From Prorocentrum cordatum (lineage: Eukaryota; Sar; Dinophyceae; Prorocentrales; Prorocentraceae), in contig CAUYUJ010014329.1 of the NCBI GenBank assembly GCA_963575745.1, positions 20,001 through 84,000 of the forward strand: a stretch of 64,000 nucleotides of DNA, read 5' to 3'. Under the pieces are notes generated by a model. The model was not told where the DNA came from. It searched no databases and saw nothing but the letters and a program-made list of their open reading frames with translations. The position numbers and the translations under genes are program-made. Below are positions 43,430 through 54,234 of the stretch, one piece after another (the first letter of the stretch is position 1; each line of letters opens with the position of its first letter).

Positions 43430-43540
43430 GCGAGTGTCAAAAGGATGCCCACGCAGCTTCGCCTCGCCCACGAAACCGAAATCGACTTCCCGGTAGTAGG
43501 GAGGCTCCCCGTTCCACTTCGATCTCAGCCCCTCACCTCC
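43430..43540. repeat. Fragment of the modular composite repeat
   Basis: CGCAGCTTCGCCTCGCCCACGAAACCGAAATCGACTTCCCGG and the following CACTTCGATCTCAGCCCCTCACCTCCGAT match, inverted, the start of the composite repeats at 49750 and 54915. Confidence 0.6.
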
Positions 43541-43549
43541 GATACATAT

Positions 43550-43655
43550 GCATACACGCATACATACATACATACATACATACATACACACATACATACA
43601 TGCATACGTACGTACGTACGTACGCACACGCACATACGCATACATACACACACGT
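43550..43655. repeat. CATA/CGTA microsatellite
   Basis: CATACATA run with ACGTACGT centre. Confidence 0.95.
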
Positions 43656-44019
43656 AGTAGATGTCTACGTTCGCACTCGCACGAAGGGAGCGTCCGGCGC
43701 CGGCCGGCGGGCTGGCCGGCCCGCGAGGGGAGGCAACAAGAAAGGGCGGCGTCGGGTTTGGTCGGCCGGCAGCAGCAGCAGCCCGGGTCGGCCGCGCAGG
43801 AGCAACTCCTGCGCGGGCGGGGCGCCGCGTCCCGACAAACAAAATCCCCTTCATCCTCCTCATCCTCATACTCTCCTTTCTCTCGGAGCCCCTCCCACTC
43901 CCCTCCTCTTACTTGCGAGCCCCAGGTGGTGGCAGCTCTCGCCCCCAAGGAGTCATCTTGCTTGAGGCCATCTTGGGCCAGCTTGGGCTATCTCAGGGCC
44001 ATCTTGGGGCTGCCCCACC

Positions 44020-44290
44020 CACCGCCCGCCCGCCGCCTACCCACCACCACCACCCACCACCCACCCACCACCCACCTACCCACCACCCACCTACCACCCA
44101 CCTACCACCCACGACCCACCCACTCACCACCACCACCCACCCACCACCCACCACCACGCAACCACCCACCCACCACCCACAGCCACCCCCACCACCCACC
44201 CACCACCCACGCCACCCACCCACCCAACCAACCACCCACCACCACCACCACACACCACCCACCCACCCGCCCCCCTTCACCCACCACCCA
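44020..44290. repeat. CCACCCAC minisatellite
   Basis: About 270 bases of CCACCCACCACC repeats just upstream of the spliced-leader relic. Confidence 0.9.
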
Positions 44291-44331
44291 GAAACCACCG
44301 TTGCTTTATTCTTATTATTCATCGTCATCAT

Positions 44332-44353
44332 GTCCGTAGCTGCGTTGGCTCAA
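44332..44353 (+). other. Spliced-leader relic (18 of 22 match)
   Basis: TCCGTAGC, four changed bases, then TTGGCTCAAG. A further AGCTCAA word follows, and a start codon lies within 30 bases (44382). As at 34097 it follows simple repeats. It suggests that the downstream gene entered the genome through a processed mRNA. Confidence 0.55.
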
Positions 44354-44381
44354 GTAGCTCAAACACAGCACCATTTCAGCC

Positions 44382-45681
44382 ATGGCGCAGTTGTTGCGCC
44401 CATGGTTGCTGGAGTCGCCGCCGCGCCGCCCTGCCGTGCCTCGGCGCCCGTGGTTGCTGGAGTCACCGACTCCCTTCAGCCCGCCCTTCAGCCCGTCGTC
44501 TCCGGCGCAGGAGGCTCGTCGGCGGAGCCGAAGCCCACCTAGGAGGAGGAGGCTCTTCGGCAGAGCTGCTGGAGAGGAGGAGGAGTTGGCCAATCCTGGA
44601 GGCCAACAACAACAGGGTGGCACGACGGCGGACGCCGCTGGCGCGGGCACGTGGCCTGCGGCGACGACAGCACGGACAGCGGCTGGCGGCGACGACGGCC
44701 CGGCGGCCGTGGCTTGCGGCGACGCCCGCGGCATCAATCTGCGGTGACAGTGGTGCTGGGGAGCGCGGCGGGGCGCTGGAGGCTGCGGGCGGCGAGCCCG
44801 GTTGCATGGGGGGGGGGGTCGCATGGGACCTCCTGGAGGTGGAGCGGCGGCGGACGCTGGAGGCCGTCGTCGTCGTCGTCGTCGCCCGGCCATCGCCGTC
44901 GTCGTCGTCGTCGTCGTCGACGTCGTCGTCGTCGTCGTTGTTATCGTCGTCGTCGTCGCCGTCGCCATCGTCGTCGCCGTCGTCGTCGGCGTCGTCGTCG
45001 CGAGGCTCGCGGGCGGCGGGCGCTGCTGGGGTGGCGGGCGCTGGAGGAACACAGCCGGCGGCGGCGGCCTCGCGGCCAGCTGCAGCCCCGCAGGCGGCGG
45101 CCGTGCGATCGCCAGCAGGTGGCCCGCTGTTGCCGAATGATCGCGGCGCCCGTCCTACGACAGAGAGGAGGATCAGGTGGGCGCCGCCGCCGCCCCCAGA
45201 GGAGCGGCTGCGGATCCTCTGGGAGACGGCGCGCGATGACGCGGTGCTCGTCGCCCGGCAAGCCGCGGCGAGATACCCCGATCACATCGAGGTGCGGACC
45301 CCGCTGCTGGACATCACAGAGCACGCGCTTTTGGGCCGCATCGTTGCACACGTGCGCTGCGATTCATCTGGAGAAGATGCATCCGCGTACGTGGGGTCCA
45401 CCAGCGACCCCGCGTGGAGGTGGCAGGGCGGCCTGTGCCATCGATGAAAGAAACGCACGCGGGCCCCGCCTCACCCCACCCACATGGTGGGCCACAATCT
45501 CAAGTGGCGAAAAATGTTCGTGGTTGGGGCCTTTTCGGACCGACAAACGGCGGCCGCTGAAGAGCGCCTGCTGGAAGCTCTTCGTGGTGTAGATCGCCTG
45601 GCGAATATCGCCAGCGATGCGCGCGGTCTCGCCATGAGACCCGTTCCAGCATACTCTTTCATATATGCGTGCGCCGACTGA
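44382..45681 (+). pseudogene. GIY-YIG-like protein, retro-copy with premature stop
   Basis: An N-terminal frame (44382-44747) is basic/Pro-rich with a duplicated PRRPWLLESP motif. The reading then shifts by one base into a frame containing a CGT-microsatellite Ser/Ala tract (about 44870-45000) and a complex C-terminal domain: ERLRILWETARDDAVLVARQ, HALLGRIVAHVRCDSSGED, AYVGSTSDPAWRWQGG, an in-frame TGA at 45445-45447, then in the same frame HNLKWRKMFVVGAFSDR, AAAEERLLEAL and DARGLAMRPVPAYSFIYACA to the stop at 45681. YVGST plus a downstream Arg, His and Glu fits a GIY-YIG nuclease-like fold as seen in dinoflagellate proteins I recall. The TGA, the frameshift and the leader relic support a dead retro-copy. 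A sequencing error at the TGA is possible. Confidence 0.5.
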
Positions 45682-46229
45682 GCAACATCTTCATCATATA
45701 ATCAAATCACCATCATCAGCATCATCCTCCTCATCACCACCATGCGCGTTCAATAACAACAACAATCAAACACATGACGCAACAACAACACTGAATTACG
45801 ACATTGCGAACATCTCGTTGTTGTGAGTGAGGACGTCTTAAGCGAAACGCTCGTTCTCAGGAGTCCGCCCAAAAAAAATAAGAACGTCCAGTGGGGAGTC
45901 TGGGTACTTCGCACGGCATACACCAGCGACAACAAAAACACAGAACACACGAACAACTAAATGGACACTGCACACACCCGCAACAAAGATCACACGGTAG
46001 ACATCAGCACCAGCAGGCATCTCAAGGAAATGGCCCAACGACAATCACGCAGACGCACCGCCAACAAAAATCACGCAACACACAAAAATCACAAACACAC
46101 GCATCACAAACAAACACCCATCATAGGCGACAGCATCAGCAGTCTGGCGTCATGGCTCGAATTACAGACTGCGGGTAAATCGCCAGCCAGCAACGACCAA
46201 CATCATTGCAGCGCCCGCCAGCAAGCCTC
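45682..46229. other. Intergenic spacer
   Basis: CAT-rich, then CAACAA and CACAAA-rich sequence between two plus-strand genes. Candidate trans-splice acceptors (CCGCCAGCAAG) occur just before the ATG at 46230. No gene. Confidence 0.6.
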
Positions 46230-47222
46230 ATGACCGTCGAGTCGGAACTCATGGCTAGAGCGGCTGATGATGCCGCTGGTGACGCCGCTATGGAGATGGC
46301 GGAGGAGGATGAGCCGTCGGCCGTAGGGAAGCAGAAACGATGCGGGGCCGGAGCGAAGCCGTCGGCGAAGAGAGCGAAGTCGTCTTCTGAGGCAGGAGGG
46401 AAAGGCAAGGGAAAGGCAAAGTCAAAAGCAAAGGCAAAGGCGCAAGCCCACCAGTCTCCTCAGCAAGGGCAAATATCATTGCACGCCAAGTCTCCCAACG
46501 CTGTTGCCTACGACACGCTTCGCACGATGATCAAGGAGCTGGTCGAGAATGTAGATTGCTTCAATCAGATCCACGAGGAACAGGCCCTCCCCATCGGCCA
46601 GGGCGGTCGCGAGGAGCCGTGCTCCGATGCTCGTTTCAGGGCTGCGTTCACCAACCAGGATGACACTCAGGACATCTCCAAGCTCGAGTACAAGTGCGGG
46701 TGCAACTTGCTCTGGATGCGCATGGAAGAGGAGGCTGGCCCAGGCCACGACGTCCCGCTCAGCGATAAGGGGATCGCAAAGCTACAGGACCACTTCTTCA
46801 GCTCCCCGACGCCTTGCAAGCAGGATTTCGTCATTGCTTTGAAGAACGGCGCCGATCTCCCATCTGCCACGAAAGGCCGGCTCACGCGGGCGTCGCCGCC
46901 TGAGCCCCTCCACGCGTGCACTCGGGCAGCCCATCGCGATTGGAAGGCTGGCAAGGGCGATGAAGTGATGGAGGAGTGGCGGAAAGTTTTTCTCACTGCG
47001 ACCTTCGTCTTCAGGGTGATCGAGAACGCTGACGACGCTCACTTCGTCAATCTCCAGTGCCGCCAGGACACCCACGCAGCTCACATGGGCATGAGCTACA
47101 CGCTGGCGCAGAAGATCTAGGACATCGTCTCGTTCCGCAGCCGCAAGGGTGGAGGGATGACGCCGGCCCAGGTTGCCGACGCCTACAAGGCGTCGAAGGT
47201 GACCTTCAGCGGCGACTCAGAG
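46230..47222 (+). CDS. Unknown dinoflagellate-type gene, exon 1 with in-frame TAG
   Basis: ATG at 46230 (MTVESELMARAADDAAGD). Residues 1-85 are acidic then Lys/Ala/Gly-rich (KGKGKAKSKAKAKAQA), like a nuclear or nucleic-acid-binding tail. A complex region follows: NAVAYDTLRTMIKELVENVD, EYKCGCNLLWMRMEEEAG, EEWRKVFLTATFVFRVIENA, SYTLAQKI, then TAG at 47118-47120. The same frame goes on as DIVSFRSRKGGGMTPAQVAD and AYKASKVTFSGDSE, which is clearly part of the protein. It ends near 47222; the donor is not GT and could be GA. The family is one I recall from dinoflagellates without known function. The TAG makes this a recent pseudogene or marks a base error. Confidence 0.6.
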
Positions 47223-47275
47223 AATACAACATCGGATCAACAATGGTTGCTTTAGCAAGTACGCTCGAGATTTAT

Positions 47276-47829
47276 GTTTGGATTTAGGTTTGATTCCCTA
47301 CCTAGTAGGCTCTGCCTAGAGGGTTCTTACTCGCTGGGCTTAAATGGGTCAGGCAGTTGGCCTCGCCCCGGGCGGCCCCCCCGGCCCCCGCCCCGCGGCC
47401 CCCCCAGTTGCGCCCTCTTACCTTAGCTTTGCGTATCTCATCTTAGCTTAGCTTATCTTAGCTTAGCTTCATCTTCTTAGCTTCGCGCAGCTGTAGCTTA
47501 GCTTAGCTTAGCTCAGCAGGTCATAGCATAGCCCAGCATAGCATAGCATAGCGCAGCACAACATAGCATAACATCTCATAACATCGCATAGCGCAGCATA
47601 GCACAGCATATCATAGCGCCGCAAAGCATAGCATAGCATAGCATAGCATAGCATAACATAGCGCAGCCAAGCGTAGCATAGCATAGCGCAGCATAGCATA
47701 GCATAGCATAGCGCAGCGCAGCATCCAATATTTAGTGCTGCTGCTAGAGGCTCCCACTCCTAGGTAGGGTCGCACTGGGATAATTTGACGTTTGGATTTA
47801 GGTTCGGCTGTTTGGATTTAGGTTTGATT
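47276..47829. mobile_element. Intronic insertion flanked by a 20-bp direct repeat
   Basis: An identical 20-base sequence GTTTGGATTTAGGTTTGATT starts at 47276 and at 47810. Between them lie AGGCTCTGCCTAGAGGGTTC, TTACTCGCTGGGCTTAA, a GCCCCGGGCGG-rich stretch, and then AGCTT and AGCATAGC satellite to about 47740. The same head recurs at 51285 and, inverted, at 53955. It fills most of the intron between exons 1 and 2. Confidence 0.55.
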
Positions 47830-47868
47830 TAGGCGTCTTTGCGTCCAGGGCGCCATTGTTGATCGGAG

Positions 47869-48369
47869 GAGAACCCTACCAGCAACGAGTTCGTCAAGCA
47901 CGCTCTGAACGTGCACGACAGGATGCTCTCCGTCCCGAGGGTGAAGACATTGATTCTGGCTGCCCAGGAGTCGCAGCTGCCGAACCCCTTCAAGAAGATT
48001 GGCCAGTTCAACGCATTCTTGCACAAGGCTGTCACCGCGGAGCGCATCGAGTGGGCCGTGGAACTACTCTTGGACCTCTACAACAGCGGGGGCATCAACA
48101 TCGAGGACATGGGCACCCGCGCCCTCGAGGGCACGTCAGCGGGGAGCAGTTCCGGCGGCAAGGGATTGATCGACCTTCTCGTCTACAACCAATGGCTCCT
48201 GAGCTACATGGTCGGCGAACGGCTCGACGGCATTGCCCTCGACTCCAACGCCAAGGCCGCCATCCGGGACACCTGCAAGAGCATTGCGCACTTCCGCTCG
48301 AAGGCGGGGTGCGCCTACAATCCGAACATGAAGAAGCCCTCTTTCGCGCGGCGAGCTGGGTGGAGCCAG
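47869..48369 (+). CDS. Unknown dinoflagellate-type gene, exon 2
   Basis: Begins after GATCGGAG (47868) and reads ENPTSNEFVKHALNVHDRML, SVPRVKTLILAAQES, RIEWAVELLLDLYNSGGI, LVYNQWLLSYMVGERLDG and AHFRSKAGCAYNPNM. The frame reaches a stop at 48378. A GC donor after AGCCAG at 48369 removes it and joins exon 3 in phase. Helical, soluble; no known domain. Confidence 0.6.
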
Positions 48370-48504
48370 GCCGGCTGATCGAGGTGGCGGGGCTCAACGG
48401 CGATGTCTGTGCCTCTCGAATCCGCCCGGGCCCCCTCGGCTTCTTGGCGGGTGGTTCTGGGGGGTGCTGGCGCGCGCCGTTGAAGCCCTGCCCCTTTCTT
48501 CAAG

Positions 48505-49114
48505 GGCGCCATCTTCGGGCGCGAGTTCGACAGGGGCATCAAGTCTGCCGGCCTCACGCGGCGCGACCCCAAGTCGTGCATGGAGCAGGGCGACCTGGCC
48601 GAGGCGGCGAGCGCAATCAACGAGATGCTCGGCGCGGAGGAGCGCACCCGGAAGGCGGCAGAAGATCATCAGAAGGAGGTCAGCGACGATCCCGAGGACG
48701 AGGAACCATGCCTGACGTTGGAAGAGATGCCGGAGATCAAGAAGCTCGTCAAGAAGACCGAGGCTGCTGAGGCCAAGGCCAAGCGCGTCTCCTACTTCCA
48801 GGCGAAGGCGTCCACGCTGGTTCACACGCACGTGGAGTTGGTCTCGGAAGTGGAGCCCGATGACGTCATCACCCAGCGCTTCAAGGACAGCGCCGCCTAC
48901 AGGACCACCGGCTCCAAGGACAAGAAGACCTATCGCGGCTTCTTCTACAACCCGAACCACTGCGGGGAGCCCAGCTCGAAACCGCACGCGCGCCCTCTTT
49001 CGCTCCGGGGGAACGGCGAACACCTGAAGAAGTTGTTGTCGCTGGCGTTGAGGGCCACCGATTTCCAGATGGGTGATCGGGACTTGTACTTCATCTTCGA
49101 CGCCGGCCGCGAGG
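48505..49114 (+). CDS. Unknown dinoflagellate-type gene, exon 3
   Basis: Follows CCCCTTTCTTCAAG. It reads GAIFGREFDRGIKSAGLT, EQGDLAEAASAINEMLGAEE and an acidic/Lys coiled-coil-like part (LTLEEMPEIKKLVKKTEAAE), then YFQAKASTLVHTHVELVSEV and DRDLYFIFDAGREG. The donor at 49115 is GT, after GAGG. The intron 49115-49296 (182 bases) is mostly GGA repeat and ends CCCCAG. Confidence 0.65.
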
Positions 49115-49296
49115 GTCAGCAGGGTCGAACGAACGCGGGCGGGCGGGTCTGGGCCGAGGAGGAGGAGAGAGAGGAGGAGGAGGAGGTGGAGGAGGAGGAG
49201 GAGAGAAGGAGGAGGAGGAGAAGGAGGAGGAGGAGGAAAAGAAGGAGGAGGAGGAAGAGGAGGGGAGGAGGAGGGCCATCAGAGGGCGAGCCCCAG

Positions 49297-49457
49297 GTAA
49301 CAAGACGACCTTGCTGAGCGGCTTCGTGGACTCGGAGGGGGCGCAGATGCCGAAGCAAATTCGCCAGGTGTATCTGCGTGTCGACACGGAGTCCCTCGAT
49401 GCTCGTCTGGACGTCCGCCGGGGGCGGAAGTTCGAACAAAACCGTGAAAGCCAGTAA
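49297..49457 (+). CDS. Unknown dinoflagellate-type gene, last exon
   Basis: Joined in phase to exon 3 it continues the segment as GREGNKTTLLSGFVDSEGAQ, then RQVYLRVDTESLDARL, and stops with TAA at 49455-49457. The clean phase match across the GGA-filled intron is the main evidence. Confidence 0.6.
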
Positions 49458-49749
49458 AGAGCTAGGTCGCGTGGTCGAAGCACGTGCTGGTTTGTCGGAC
49501 ACAAGAAGGCTGCACACCATTGGGGGCAAACCGAGGAATCTAGTCGGGGGGGGGTCGGGCCGCGATCGTCGCCCCCCTCGTGTAACCAGCGAGCCCGTCT
49601 GCAGGAGGGTCCAGTCAAGCGTTGAGATTTTTTCACGAAGCTTGTGCTTGAACTTTCCGCATTTTGTCTGCCCCCCCCCCCCACCCGTGGAGGTTTGGTT
49701 ACCCGGTGGCGGATAGGAGGCCCCCTATAGCTCCGAGCCAACCTTGCGA
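49458..49749. other. Downstream spacer
   Basis: Mixed sequence after the stop codon with a C run at 49670-49682. No gene. Confidence 0.5.
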
Positions 49750-51185
49750 CGGCGGTATGGGTCGGAGGTGAAAAGGTGATGACGTTCGAAGTGGAGAAAC
49801 GGCAGAGGCCCCCTCCTACTACAGGGAAATCGGTTGCGGTGTCGTTGTCGTGCGCGCCGTGCGCGCGGGCGAGGCGAAGAAGAAGCTGCGTGGGCGGGCG
49901 AGAAATAAATCTCCTGTAGCTGAGGCGCGGCCGGGCCGAAAGTCACCCTTCCGGCAACCGGTGCCCCGCGGTGTCGCGCCGGTGTCCCGCCGCTCGGAGG
50001 GCGCGGTGCACGCGGTGGGTCCGCTGGTGTCCCCTGTGCCCCGTCCGTGCCCCGAATGAGATGAAATAGGATAGAGATGATGGTGATGTTGATGATGAAA
50101 TGTTGAACGATGACGATGTGGATGGTGATGATGATGATGGTGATGGTGGTGAAGATGATGGTGTGTCTCAGATTATGATGATAATGCTAATGGTCGGCAA
50201 TGAAGGCGATTAACGAATGATGGCGACGAATCGCGGTAATGATGTGGCCCCGCAAATGATGATATGAATGGATGTTGAATGATGATTTGATGTTGCTGAT
50301 GTGATGGGTGTCCCGCATGGATTGGATGAGCTGTGAATCCTGATGATGTCGAATGATGATCATATGAGATGATGAGGAGGGTGGGTTGTCTGCTGCTGGT
50401 GGATGATGATGAGGATGATGGTGTCCTGATGATGGTGATGATGATGATGATGAGGGTGTGGTAGATGATGCTGCTGATGATGATGATGGTGATGATAATG
50501 ATGGTGTCACGATGATGATGATACTAATGGTGATGATGACGACGATGGTGTCCCTGTGATGATGATGATGAGGGGATGATGATGATTTTGATGATGGTGG
50601 CCCAATGATGATGATGTTGATGATGGTGATGGTGTCCCGATGATGTGGTTGATGATAATGTTGATGATGATGATGGTGACGATGATGATGATGGTGTTCC
50701 GATGGTGATGATGTTGATGATGATGGTGTTGCTATTGATGCGGATTGTGATGATGATGTCCCGATGATGATGATGATGCTGACGATGCTGTTCATTCCTA
50801 TACATGATCATGAAGATGAAATGATGATGATGGTTTCCTGATGATGCTGATGATGATGTTGATGACGTTGATAACGATGATACTGATGATGATGACGACG
50901 TTGATTGTGATATCGATTGTGATATCGATAAACCGAATATGAAATCGTCTGTGAGATCGACGTGAGATCGTCTGTGATTTCGATTGTGAGATCGATAGTC
51001 AGATCGATTGTGAGATCGATCGATTGAAATCGATAGAGTTATATCGATTGTGAGATCTACCGAGATCGATCGATCGAACGAGACCGACAGTGAGATTGAT
51101 AGTGAGATCAATAGTGAGAGCGATCGAGTGACACGTTGGTCCCCCCCCCCGAACCTCCTTATCACCCGAAGGAGGGTGGTCGCAT
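49750..51185. repeat. Modular composite repeat A
   Basis: Ordered modules: GTCGGAGGTGAAAAGGTGAT with CTCCTACTACAGGGAAATCG; GCGGGCGAGGCGAAGAAGAAG; GTGTCCCGCCG minisatellite; about 800 bases of GATGAT; GTGAGATCGAT array (50905-51125); a C run; and CCTCCTTATCACCCGAAGG with GTGGTCGCATAGG. The same modules in the same or reverse order form B, C and D. Confidence 0.7.
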
Positions 51186-51284
51186 AGGTATTACTATTGA
51201 AATGTATCTCCCATTGCTATGCTCGTCCATCCGCCTCCTCCTGGACGCGGTGTGCAGTTTTTTCTGTCGTCTTTGATATTTCCC

Positions 51285-51469
51285 CACCTAGGCTCTGCCT
51301 AGAAGGGTTCTTACCCTGTATGCTTAAAGGGCCGGGCAGTGGAAATCGCCCCGGGCGGTTCCCCCGGCACCCGCCCCGCGGTTCCCCCAGGGCCCCCCGC
51401 CTACCTAGCCTAGCCTAGCCTAGCCTAGCTTAGCTAAGCTTAGCTTCGCTAGACTTAGCTTAGCAGCAT
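51285..51469 (+). repeat. CTAGGCTCTGCCTAG element with AGCCT/AGCTT tail
   Basis: Head CCTAGGCTCTGCCTAGAAGG is a perfect small hairpin. It is followed by TTACCCTGTATGCTTAAAGG, two GGTTCCCCC-bearing GC stretches, and a CCTAG/CTTAG satellite. Same orientation as 47297, opposite to 53955. Confidence 0.65.
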
Positions 51470-53335
51470 AGCTTAACCTCGAACTTTTATAGAGAATAAA
51501 CCTCCAGGGGTAATAGAATAGTTGGGCGCCACGGAGCGATAATACAAGTTGCCGGCCAGGGGCCATCATATCATGATAATTATGTGAACAGAGGGGCCAA
51601 AGCCGAGGATATCTTGAGACATCCTTAGCTTTTGGTCCTCTCTGAAACACCTTCAAAAACAAAATTGGAAATTGCTCGAGCCCTTTTTAAGGAGGCTGAA
51701 GGAACGCGCCGGCTTTCGATATTTCTATGATACAGAACTGAAGCTCGGAGGTGCGCGCGCGCGCCTCTTAGCTTCACCTCTATTTTATTCACCATTAATA
51801 AATCGAAATTTAATTACAAAAACGAAGTTGGAAAATTCTGGTGCGCCTTTAAAGAGGCCGAAGGAACGCGTCAGCTTTTAATATTTTTATAATACGGAAC
51901 TGAAGCTCGGAGGCGCGCGCGCGCGCGTGCGCCTCTGAGCTCCGATTTTATATTATTCGCTACTAATAAACCAACATATAATTCCAAAAACGAAATCGAA
52001 AAATTCTGGGGCCCTTTAGGGAGGCTGAAGGAACTTGTCGGGTTTTTATATTTTTCATTATCAAGAACTGAAGCTAGGAAGCGCGCGCGCGCGGTGGCCG
52101 GGTCACCCGCGCGCGCGCGCCTCCGAGCTTCAACTCTGTATTATAAAAGATACGAAAAGCCGCCGCGTTCCTTCAGCCTCCTGAAAGGGCTTCATAAATA
52201 TTCAATCTCGTCTTTGGAATCTTGAATGTCGATTTAGTAATGGTGAATAACATAGAAGTGAAGCTCAGTGGGGCGCCGCCGCGCGCGCGGCTGCGCTCTC
52301 TGAGCTTCGCTTCTATATTTGAAAATTACAAAAACATTGAAATGGTTTCCTATAGAATTTTGAGCGCATTCCTGTAATTCTTACAGGTCCCCGAAGATTC
52401 CTATTATTGGTTCCTATAGAGATTCCTATTGGTTTCTATAGAGATGCCTCATCGTTTGCCTCGTTTTCCCAGGATAATCAACCACAGCGATAGAGAAGTT
52501 CAGGGGGGGCAGGGGGAGGAGAAGAAAGATAGAGAGATAAATGGAAAGATATAGAAGAGGAGGTAGAGGAGGCAGAGGAGGAGGAGGAGGAGAAAGGGCA
52601 AGAGGAGGAGAGGATAATGAGATACCAAACATCGAAACTTTAAGACTTATTAGATTTGATTTGTAAACGGCGAATTGAAATTAGCATTTTCATTTGCTCG
52701 CGTAGGTAGCTCACGCGCCTCGTTTCCCCAAGCTAATCACCCCCAGCGGCAAACAAGTTCAGGGGGGCAGGGGGGGGGGGGAATCAGAAATAGTAGAAGA
52801 GAGATAGGGAGAGAGAGAAGAGGGGGAAGAAGAGGAATATGACGATCAGGAAGAATAGGACACGCAGAGGGGAAGGAAAAATCCAAAGTTCAAAACTTGT
52901 TATATTCAATTTGTAAACGCTTACTGGAAATCAGAAATTTCATCTGCTCGCGAGCTCATCCGCCTCGGTTTCCTTGGATAGCACAGCGCAGTGATAAACA
53001 AGTTCAGGGGCCACGGTGAGGAGGAGAAAGAAAGAGAGAGAGACATTCTCGAGTATATGCTTGTTTCGATTGAGGCACCCTCGACAAGTTTTTCGCTTCG
53101 CTTGCGACATCCTCAAATAATTGCAGGTTCCGCTTGAGACATCCTTGAAACATTGATCGTTTCGTTTGGAGCCGCCCCCCAAAATTATTGGTTTCGCTTG
53201 GGACATCCTGGAAAATAACGCGTTCGCTTCGCTTGGTGATGTTATCTCAACATAAGAAGGAAGTAACCTCGATGGCGGACTTCCCCAGTGATAATAAAGT
53301 TCGGCCTCCACGCCCCCCCGCCTAGATTTGAAACC
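51470..53335. repeat. Large palindromic block 1
   Basis: Repeating units of roughly 160 bases, each with a GC-alternating hairpin bounded by GAAGCTCGGAGG and CCTCTGAGCTTC, at about 51738, 51902, 52070 and 52258. Unit orientation reverses at the hairpin centred on GGTGGCCGGGTCACC (about 52095). The right part carries 33-35 base repeats of TTTCGCTTGAGACATCCT (53066-53250). A second block is at 61010-62900. Confidence 0.75.
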
Positions 53336-53399
53336 CCACTAGGCCGACGATAATCAACTCTTACATTTGACGGGGAGGGTGCTTGATTATCGTCGTCGT

Positions 53400-53950
53400 G
53401 GGGTTCGATTAGCCTAGCCTTGCTTGGCTTAGCTTTAGCCCTAGCTTNNNNNNNNNNNNNNNNNNNNNNNNNNNNNNNNNNNNNNNNNNNNNNNNNNNNN
53501 NNNNNNNNNNNNNNNNNNNNNNNNNNNNNNNNNNNNNNNNNNNNNNNTGCTATGCTGTGCTATGCTGTGCTGTGCTATGGTAAGCAGTGCTATGATATGC
53601 TACGATATGCTGCGCTATTCTATGCTATGATATGCTACAGTATGCTAGGCTATGCAGAGCTATTATATGCTATGCTGTGCTGTGCTGTGCTGTGCTGAGC
53701 AATGTTATGCTGTGCTGTGCTAATGCTGCGCTGCGTGATGCTGCGCTAAGCTAAGCTGAGGTAAGCTATGCTATGCTAAGCTAAGCTAACCTAAGCTGCT
53801 AGGCTAAGCTAAGCTCAGCTAAGCTAAACTAAACTAAGATGAAGCAAGCTAAGCTAAGCTAAGCTAAGTTAGGCAACGAAACGCTAAACTAAGCTAAGCT
53901 AAGCTAAGCTGAGATAAGCTAAGCTAAGCTAAGATAAGCTTAGCTAAGCT
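53400..53950. repeat. AGCTT / ATGCT satellite around assembly gap
   Basis: TAGCCTAGCTT repeats run into 100 N (53448-53547). After the gap come TGCTATGCTG and AAGCTAAGCT repeats. The round N number marks a scaffold gap, so the array is probably longer. Confidence 0.9.
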
Positions 53951-53954
53951 AAGC

Positions 53955-54090
53955 TGGGTGAACCCAGAGGAGGGCGCAACTGGGGGAACCGCGGGGCGGA
54001 TCCTGGGGGAACCGCCCCGGGCGGGGGGCACTGCCCGGCCCCTTAAGCATACAGGGTAAAAACCCTTCTAGGCAGAGCCTAGGTAAGGAA
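53955..54090 (-). repeat. CTAGGCTCTGCCTAG element, inverted copy
   Basis: Reverse complement of the element at 51285: GGGGGAACCGCGGGGCGG, CTTAAGCATACAGGGTAA, and CCTTCTAGGCAGAGCCTAGG. With the 51285 copy it brackets palindromic block 1 and the gapped satellite as inverted borders. Confidence 0.65.
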
Positions 54091-54234
54091 AAACATGAGG
54101 ACCTGCTTTACATGCCAACGGTTTTTCGGGGCCCTCGATTTGTTTGGCCTCGCCGCCGGGGGCCTTGCCAAGACGGCGTCCTAGTTTCAAACGTATCGCC
54201 AAATTTACCAGACGCCGCGCGAGCGCCTGGTCAG

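Noticed and set aside
43661-44542. 293-residue plus-strand frame upstream of the GIY-YIG-like gene
   Set aside because: Crosses the CCACCCAC minisatellite and the leader relic; no complex protein similarity.
47508-47699. Tyr/Cys/Met-rich minus-strand frame
   Set aside because: Translation of AGCATAGC satellite; period explains the pattern.
48361-48580. Alternative frame reading LIEVAGLNGDVC between exons 2 and 3
   Set aside because: A GC-AG intron (48370-48504) removes this stretch and keeps exons 2 and 3 in phase; a frameshift is the weaker explanation, though not excluded.
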